64,000 bases of DNA from Boesenbergia rotunda (taxonomy: Eukaryota; Streptophyta; Magnoliopsida; Zingiberales; Zingiberaceae), in contig JAGFNQ010004724.1 of the NCBI GenBank assembly GCA_024364735.1, positions 482,385 through 546,384 on the forward strand, read 5' to 3'. Positions 58,503 to 64,000 of this stretch are shown in pieces. How positions within the stretch are numbered: the first letter of the stretch is position 1; each line of letters starts with the position of its first letter. The notes beneath the pieces are model-generated. The model did no database searches and had not been told where the DNA came from. It was given only the letters and a program-made list of their open reading frames with translations. The position numbers and the translations under genes were made by a program.

Positions 58503-59001
58503 TGTTGGTGCAAGATGCATTAGTGATGTCCTCCACTAAGTGTTTCAATGTTTGACAATATGTTTAAGTCAATGATACATTGAACAAGGGAAGGGTGAGT
58601 CAAGAGAGGAGTAACAAAGTGAAGAAAAAGTCCTAATTAACCTAGGCACTAAGTCCTGTTTCTTAGAATTGGGCACTAAGTCATGATCATGGATTGGGCA
58701 CCAAGTCCTAATCAAGGGTTGGGCACGAAGACCTGGTTCGAGGAATTGGGCACTAAGTCCTGACCGAGGGTTGGGCACCGAAGACCTGGTTCGAGGAATT
58801 GGGCACGAAGTCCTGGCCGAGGGTTGAGCAATGAAGTCCTGGACCTAGGGTTTGGGCACGAAGTCTTGGTCCGAGCGATTGAGCAACTTAGCTGAGCGAT
58901 GACTAAGGACATAAGTAGAGACGGGTCGAGGGTTGAACGTCTTGAGATCCGAGAGTCTCGAAGGCTAAGCAAAAGTCCACCCGAATGGACAGGGTGGCAA
59001 C
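58503..59001 (+). repeat. LARD-1 3' LTR (unit 2), left part
   Basis: Follows the polypurine tract (58489-58502). Interrupted at GCAAC (58997-59001) by the gag-only element and resumes at 63445. Confidence 0.92.
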
Positions 59002-60166
59002 TGTTGGATCGGGTTGGTCCGGCTAGAGGGGGGTGAATAGACGGATAATAAAATAAAGAAATGGAGGAACTCGTCTTTTAAAAAGAAACTTGGTTGCAAC
59101 TTGGTCGTTGCTTCCAAGACGGTTAAAGCAAAAAAAAATCTCCTTGTGGCGGAGAAGCCTTACAACTGAAGCACACTAGACTTTAGAGAGAATTACAAGA
59201 AATTGAATTATCTGACTCTGAATCTCTAAGCCTATTTATAGGTTGAGTGATATGATCTTGACCGTTGATACAAGATTGAGTTTCATCTTGATCGTAGATC
59301 TAAGATTATCTCAACTAGATTTTAAACTCTAAAAAAGAGATAAATATTATTAATCGGCTCCTTTGAAAGAACGCTTCGATCCGATTGCTTCTTCAAAACT
59401 TATCAATCCGATTGCTTCAACGGCTCCTTTGAAATCACACATGTGATTTAAAAAAAAGCTTTAATCCGATTGCTTCACGTAAGAAGCTGAGATGATCTCC
59501 TTTGACCGAGCATTTAGCTGCATGTAAATGAGGCTTAATCCGAGCATGTAGAGGCTTTAGAATAAAAGATTATCCTGTGCATCTACGTAAAGGAAGTTAA
59601 AAGAAAGTAACGTTTACTTAAAAAAATTAAATTTAACGTTTAATTAAAAAAATTAATTAAATTGAAACTTTAATTAAAGTTTTAAAAACTTTAATTAAAA
59701 GAAAGTTTACTTAAAACCTTTAATTAAATTGATACTTTAAATAAAGTTTTAATATAATTAAAACTTTATTATTTTAATTGCAAGTCAAATGTTGACTTGA
59801 TAAAGGTCAACTTAGTTGACTTTTCGTCAAACCATCGATTGGGTGATTTTCGGCCAACCGGAGTTAGGTTCACCCGAACCCGACTCTGGCCTTTTGCCCC
59901 TCGAACGTGCTTCCGCCAGGCTTCTCGTCCCTCGGACGTCGCACACGTCCTTCTTGGTCCACCGACGTACTCTTCCGCAACTTCCGCGTCCCTCATATTG
60001 CACCGAGCCCGTCGGCTCACTTCCCCGCGCAATCCTTCTAGTCCGCTGCGTCTTACGCTCGACTTCCTCCGTACCTAAGTTCCTGCACACTTAGCAGAGG
60101 GATTAAACATACCAGGACCTAACTTAAATAGGTTAATCACATCAAAACCAACCAGGGGTACTTACA
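59002..60166 (-). repeat. Gag-only element 3' LTR
   Basis: 1165 bp. Minus-strand TATA box (CTATAAATAGG) at about 59231-59241. The GC-richer part (59860-60080) opens frames of about 90 codons on both strands with no domain. Confidence 0.92.
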
Positions 60167-60180
60167 ATCTCCCCCTTTTT
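60167..60180 (-). promoter_or_regulatory. Gag-only element polypurine tract
   Basis: Minus strand AAAAAGGGGGAGAT abuts the 3' LTR. Confidence 0.8.
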
Positions 60181-60826
60181 GATGTGTATCAATCCGAGTT
60201 AAGTTAGGGTAAAAAAAATATGCATAATAATGCAAACAGTATAAGTTTTTAAAAAAACATGCATAATAATGTAAACAGTGTAAGTTAAAAAAAACTTAAA
60301 TTTAGAGTAAATTAAAAGTCTACCCCTCCCCTTAACTTAATCTTATTTCTCCCCCTTTGATCACATCAAAAAAAATGGGGAAAAATAATTATGGAGGAAA
60401 TTTTTTTGAATTTTTAGAATTTTTTTTTAACAAAAAATTTATAGTTCTACTCTCCCCCTTTGAATTTGTTCAGTTTTGGGAAAAATTTTCAGTTTTAAAT
60501 TTGTTCATTAAGCCTGAAAAAAATAATAGATACGAGTTTTGGAAGAATAAATTTAGAAAAAAAATCAAAAAATACTTTAAAATATTTAACAAAGATTATA
60601 ATGAGTTCTTTCCACTATATCTGAATCATGAAAAATTAGATCTATGAAAGTAAATTATTTATCTATTTTTAAAATTTTAATTTCAAATTTCGAGGGAAAA
60701 AATATTCGAAAAATTTTGAAAGAAGTTCCAGTAGATAGACAACATAATTGTGCATCAAAAAAAGTAAATACATAATTTTTTGTTAGAGAAACAAAATGCG
60801 CACATATATAATAACAAAAAAAATTA
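60181..60826 (-). other. Gag-only element 3' untranslated region
   Basis: AT-rich, with AAAAAGGGGGAGA-like tracts in minus orientation near 60345-60360 and 60452-60462. The plus-strand 96-codon frame (60357-60647) is low complexity and not credited. Confidence 0.7.
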
Positions 60827-62224
60827 TCAATTTAATACAAATTTAGGAACCCAAAATAAGTTCCTGTCTACAGGATTAATTAAAAACTTAGGCGGAATAT
60901 AACTTTTGGGCACCTTTTTAAATTGACCCTTATGATTTTTAAAATACCAATTTAAATTATCAGGAAAACTATTTTTCTTTTGCCGTAAATATGCAATATC
61001 AAGTTCTAATTTTTGCACTAAGTTTTTCAAATTATCATTTTCATTTTTCAAAATTTCAGACGAGGATGTAATTGATAATTCATTTTTTAATTTTAAATTT
61101 TCTTTTTCTAATCTACAATTAGATTTGAGCAAAGCTTTAACTCCAGCATATAACTGATCATGAGGAAGAAAACAAACCTCACTTACCGGATCGCTTTTGA
61201 AAAGCGAGGTTCTTTCTTCGTCGTCGGTTTCTTCTAACGTCTCTCCCCCTTTATCAGTGCTCCCTTCTTGATGATTTGCCATCAGCGCAAGTCCCGCGTA
61301 TTCTTGACCTTCCGACTCTTCTGACGAGGACTCATCCTAGGTGGCCTTCAGTGCCTTTTTCTTCTTTGGCTGGTTTTTGAGTTTAGGACACTGGTCCTTC
61401 AGGTGTCCCTCCTCTTTACAGTTGTAGCATCTGATTATTCGCTTCTTTGGGGACCGTCTTCTTTTCTGCGTTCTTGAAAATTTGTTAGTTTTAAAAAAAC
61501 TTTTGAAAGAACTTACCATTTTTGTTGTTTCGTCATCAGTCGAGGATTCCTCGTCGAATTGGATCTTCCTTGTGTTCAGTGCGACGATGCCTGCTTTCTT
61601 ATTCTTTTCTACAAAACGAGATTCGTGAAGTTCCAAAGCAGAAAATAATTGTTCTAATGTACTTACCGCTAAATCTTTTGAAATGAAATAAGCGTCGATT
61701 ACCGAGGTCCATTCCGGGGTTCTCGGAAATGCATTTAAGACATACCTTTGAGCGTCTCGACTTGTTACCTTTTCTCCGAGGTTTTCAAGGTCTGTGATTA
61801 GTTCCTTTACCTTGGCGTGTAAATGCGCAACTGATTCTTCATCCTCCTTTCGGAGGTTTGTTAGTTGGCTTTGAAGAAGGTCTCGTCGCGCTAGTTTTGC
61901 CTCTGAGGTACCTTCATGCAATTCCAGGAATTTCTCCCAGAGCTCTTTTGCCGAGTTGTAATTTCCGATTCGGTTAACTTCTTGTGCGGGAAGAACGGCT
62001 AGCAGATGAAATTCCGTTTTGCCGTTTGCTACAAAGTCCGCTTGCTCCTTCTTAGTCCACGACTCTATTTCTTTATCCTTGTCGTTGTTGTCTTTTGGAA
62101 CTGAAAAACCATTTTTCATAATTAATAGCAGTTCAATATCTGTTTTAAAAAATACCTGCATTCGGCGCTTCCACATCGCGAACTCCCCCTCAAATTTCGG
62201 CGGGTAGATTACGGCTCCAACCAT
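60827..62224 (-). pseudogene. Copia Gag (UBN2 type) with one in-frame stop
   Basis: From the ATG at 62224: YPPKFEGEFAMWKRRMQVFF, the UBN2-type capsid core (AEFHLL-like GKTEFHLLAVLPAQEVNRIG, AKELWEKFLELHEGTSEAK, LARRDLLQSQLTNLR), a basic region and a CCHC knuckle at about 266-279 (CYNCKEEGHLKDQC). A TAG at 61337-61339 ends 295 codons. The same frame continues past it through DESSSEESEGQEY into 151 more codons from the Met at 61282, with a coiled coil (KSNCRLEKENLKLKNEL) and a conserved end (VPKSYIPPKFLINP), stopping near 60827. The TAG could be a decayed Trp codon or a readthrough stop. No protease, integrase, RT or RNase H follows. Confidence 0.88.
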
Positions 62225-62272
62225 TTTCTTGAAATTGCTGCAGTCGGCGGTTAGTCCTTCTGCGGCGACCTT

Positions 62273-62285
62273 GGCTCTGATACCA
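62273..62285 (-). promoter_or_regulatory. Gag-only element primer binding site
   Basis: Minus strand TGGTATCAGAGCC, two bases inside the 5' LTR end. Only about 50 bases separate it from the Gag ATG. Confidence 0.88.
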
Positions 62286-62287
62286 CT

Positions 62288-63444
62288 TGTTGGATCGGGT
62301 TGGTCCGGCTAGAGGGGGTGAATAGACGGATAATAAAATAAAGAAATGGAGGAACTCGTCTTTTAAAAAGAAACTTGGTTGCAACTTGGTCGTTGCTTCC
62401 AAGACGGTTAAAGCAAAAAAAATCTCCTTATGGCGGAGAAGCCTTACAACTGAAGCACACTAGACTTTAGAGAGAATTACAAGAAATTGAATTATCTGAC
62501 TCTGAATCTCTAAGCCTATTTATAGGTTGAGTGATATGATCTTGACCGTTGATACAAGATTGAGTTTCATCTTGATCGTAGATCTAAGATTATCTCAACC
62601 AGATTTTAAACTCTAAAAAAGAGATAAATATTATTAATCGGCTCCTTTGAAAGAACGCTTCGATCCGATTGCTTCTTCAAAACTTATCAATCCGATTGCT
62701 TCAACGGCTCCTTTGAAATCACACATGTGATTTAAAAAAAAAAGCTTTAATCCGATTGCTTCACGTAAGAAGCTGAGATGATCTCCTTTGACCGATCTTT
62801 TGACCGAGCATTTAGCTGCATGTAGATGTGGCTTAATCCGAGCATGTAGAGGCTTTAGAATAAAAGATTATCCTGTGCATCCACGTAAAGGAAGTTAAAA
62901 GAAAGTAACGTTTACTTAAAAAAATTAAATTTAACGTTTACTTAAAAAAAATTAATTAAATTGAAACTTTAATTAAAAGAAAGTTTACTTAAAACCTTTA
63001 ATTAAATTGATACTTTAAATAAAGTTTTAATATAATTAAAACTTTATTATTTTAATTGCAAGTCAAATGTTGACTTGATAAAGGTCAACTTAGTTGACTT
63101 TTCGTCAAACCATCGATTGGGTGATTTCCGGCCAACCGGAGTTAGGTTCACCCGAACCCGACTCTGGCCTTTTGCCCCTCGAACGTGCTTCCGCCAGGCT
63201 TCCCGTCCCTCGGATGTCGCGCACGTCCTTCTTGGTCCACCGACGTACTCTTCCGCAACTTCCGCGTCCCTCAGATTGCACCGAGCCCGTCGGCTCACTT
63301 CCCCGCGCAATCCTTCTCGTCCGCTGCGTCTTACGCTCGACTTCCTCCGTACCTAAGTTCCTGCACACTTAGCAGAGGGATTAAACATACCAGGACCTAA
63401 CTTAAATAGGTTGATCACATCAAAACCAACTAGGGGTACTTACA
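62288..63444 (-). repeat. Gag-only element 5' LTR
   Basis: 1157 bp. TATA box on the minus strand at about 62515-62525. Relative to the 3' LTR it has a 13 bp repeat insertion near 62795 (GACCGATCTTTT) and a loss of about 20 bases near 62975. Confidence 0.92.
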
Positions 63445-64000
63445 GCAACCGTCTCCTGAGAGGAGTAGGTGAAAGGCGCGTTCCCGGGGGTGGGAATTTG
63501 TGTCGGTTCGACCTAGGGTTTCTCGGAAATCCGAAGTCAGAACCATTTCCTTAAGGTTAAGATTATCTACATGTTTGCCTTGTATTTATGTATCATGCAG
63601 GTACCTAAAAGTGAAGACAAAGCAGACAAACAACCAAACAAACAAGGTTGGAAAAGGGCTGCTAGGCCCCCCCCCCATTGAAGGAGGCGCCCTAATGGAG
63701 CCAGGCGCCTCATTGAAGCAGGCGCCCGTGTTCATTGAGGCGCCTCAATGGTCCAGGGCGCCCTGATCAAGAGACTTATCGGCTGCTGTGAGTTCGGCAC
63801 GGAGATAAGCTTTGACCAAGCCCTATGAGGCGCCCCTTTCAACACAGGCGCCCCCATGAGTACTATATAAAGGGGCTTCGACCCCTCAACTCTACACATC
63901 ATTCGGAAACCATTCTAAGCTTCCCAAGTGACGACAAAGCACTAACGACGAAGCTCTGCGACCAAGGAGGCTCCAGGAGGAAGTGCGCGGCACTTCGGAG
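63445..64000 (+). repeat. LARD-1 3' LTR, right part
   Basis: Resumes at GCAACCGTCTCC exactly where 59001 left off, with the GGCGCC array (63665-63765) and an intact TATA box (63863-63872). By comparison with the 1360 bp LTR, about 300 bases remain beyond the window. Confidence 0.9.

Larger units (their letters stand above)
37286..58791. repeat. Tandem duplication unit 2
   Basis: Same order of elements as unit 1, about 1% different in most samples and more in parts of the mitochondrial-like segment. The exact right end is ambiguous because it lies in a minisatellite. Confidence 0.88.
59002..63444 (-). mobile_element. Gag-only non-autonomous copia element
   Basis: 4443 bp with LTRs of 1165 and 1157 bp (TGTTGGATCGGG..GGGTACTTACA in plus orientation), flanked by GCAAC (58997-59001, 63445-63449). 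The primer site is next to the right LTR and the polypurine tract next to the left, so it lies on the minus strand. The internal 2.1 kb encodes only Gag. This matches the TR-GAG category of non-autonomous LTR elements. The LTRs differ at roughly 14 positions plus several indels, so it is fairly young. Confidence 0.93.

Noticed and set aside
59769..60094. About 90-codon frames on both strands, repeated at 63047-63372
   Set aside because: Within the LTRs of the gag-only element, on both strands, no domain.

Overview
The window looks like plant nuclear DNA made almost entirely of repeats. I found no host protein-coding gene, rRNA, functional tRNA or CRISPR array. Plant origin is indicated by LTR retrotransposons with initiator-Met-type primer sites (TGGTATCAGAGC), Ty1/copia and Ty3/gypsy proteins of plant type, tRNA-headed SINE-like sequence, and a segment whose texture resembles plant mitochondrial DNA. 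A monocot is plausible, but species cannot be fixed from the sequence alone.

Layout. 1-7249 is a mosaic of older debris: a minisatellite, a gypsy-like LTR, a truncated copia pol, an LTR-like block with TGTCAC/GTGACA ends, and the 3' part of an old copia (Copia-B). From 7255 a 9.8 kb minus-strand copia (Copia-1) sits inside Copia-B with a GTATC target-site duplication. The 5' part and LTR of Copia-B follow, then 3.8 kb of probable mitochondrial insert, then a non-autonomous LTR element (here LARD-1) that encodes two zinc knuckles and an acidic repetitive tail but no pol.

The segment from inside the Copia-1 3' LTR (7606) to inside the LARD-1 3' LTR (37288) is repeated in tandem at about 37286-58791, with a 5 bp microhomology (ACCAA) at the junction. 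Unit 1 carries two insertions that unit 2 lacks: a nearly intact Ty3/gypsy element (26721-33692, TSD TCGAG) and a solo copia-type LTR (21903-23630, TSD CATCG). Unit 2 shows the empty site for both. A single N at 42272 is flanked by a 530 bp repeated overlap and looks like an imperfect contig join, so part of unit 2 could be an alternative haplotype.

Inside LARD-1 lies a 1.2 kb composite of three consecutive foldback modules with tRNA-like promoter boxes, flanked by TTTTA. It is the least familiar structure in the window. At the right end a gag-only LTR element (59002-63444, TSD GCAAC) interrupts the LARD-1 3' LTR, which resumes at 63445 and runs off the window.

Inferred order of events: mitochondrial-like insert; Copia-B and LARD-1 beside or into it; foldback composite into LARD-1; Copia-1 into Copia-B; 21 kb tandem duplication; gypsy and solo-LTR parent into unit 1. 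The gag-only element is not placed relative to the duplication. Copia-1 and Copia-B coding regions are decayed. The gypsy element is the only one close to coding-competent, with one frameshift in gag.
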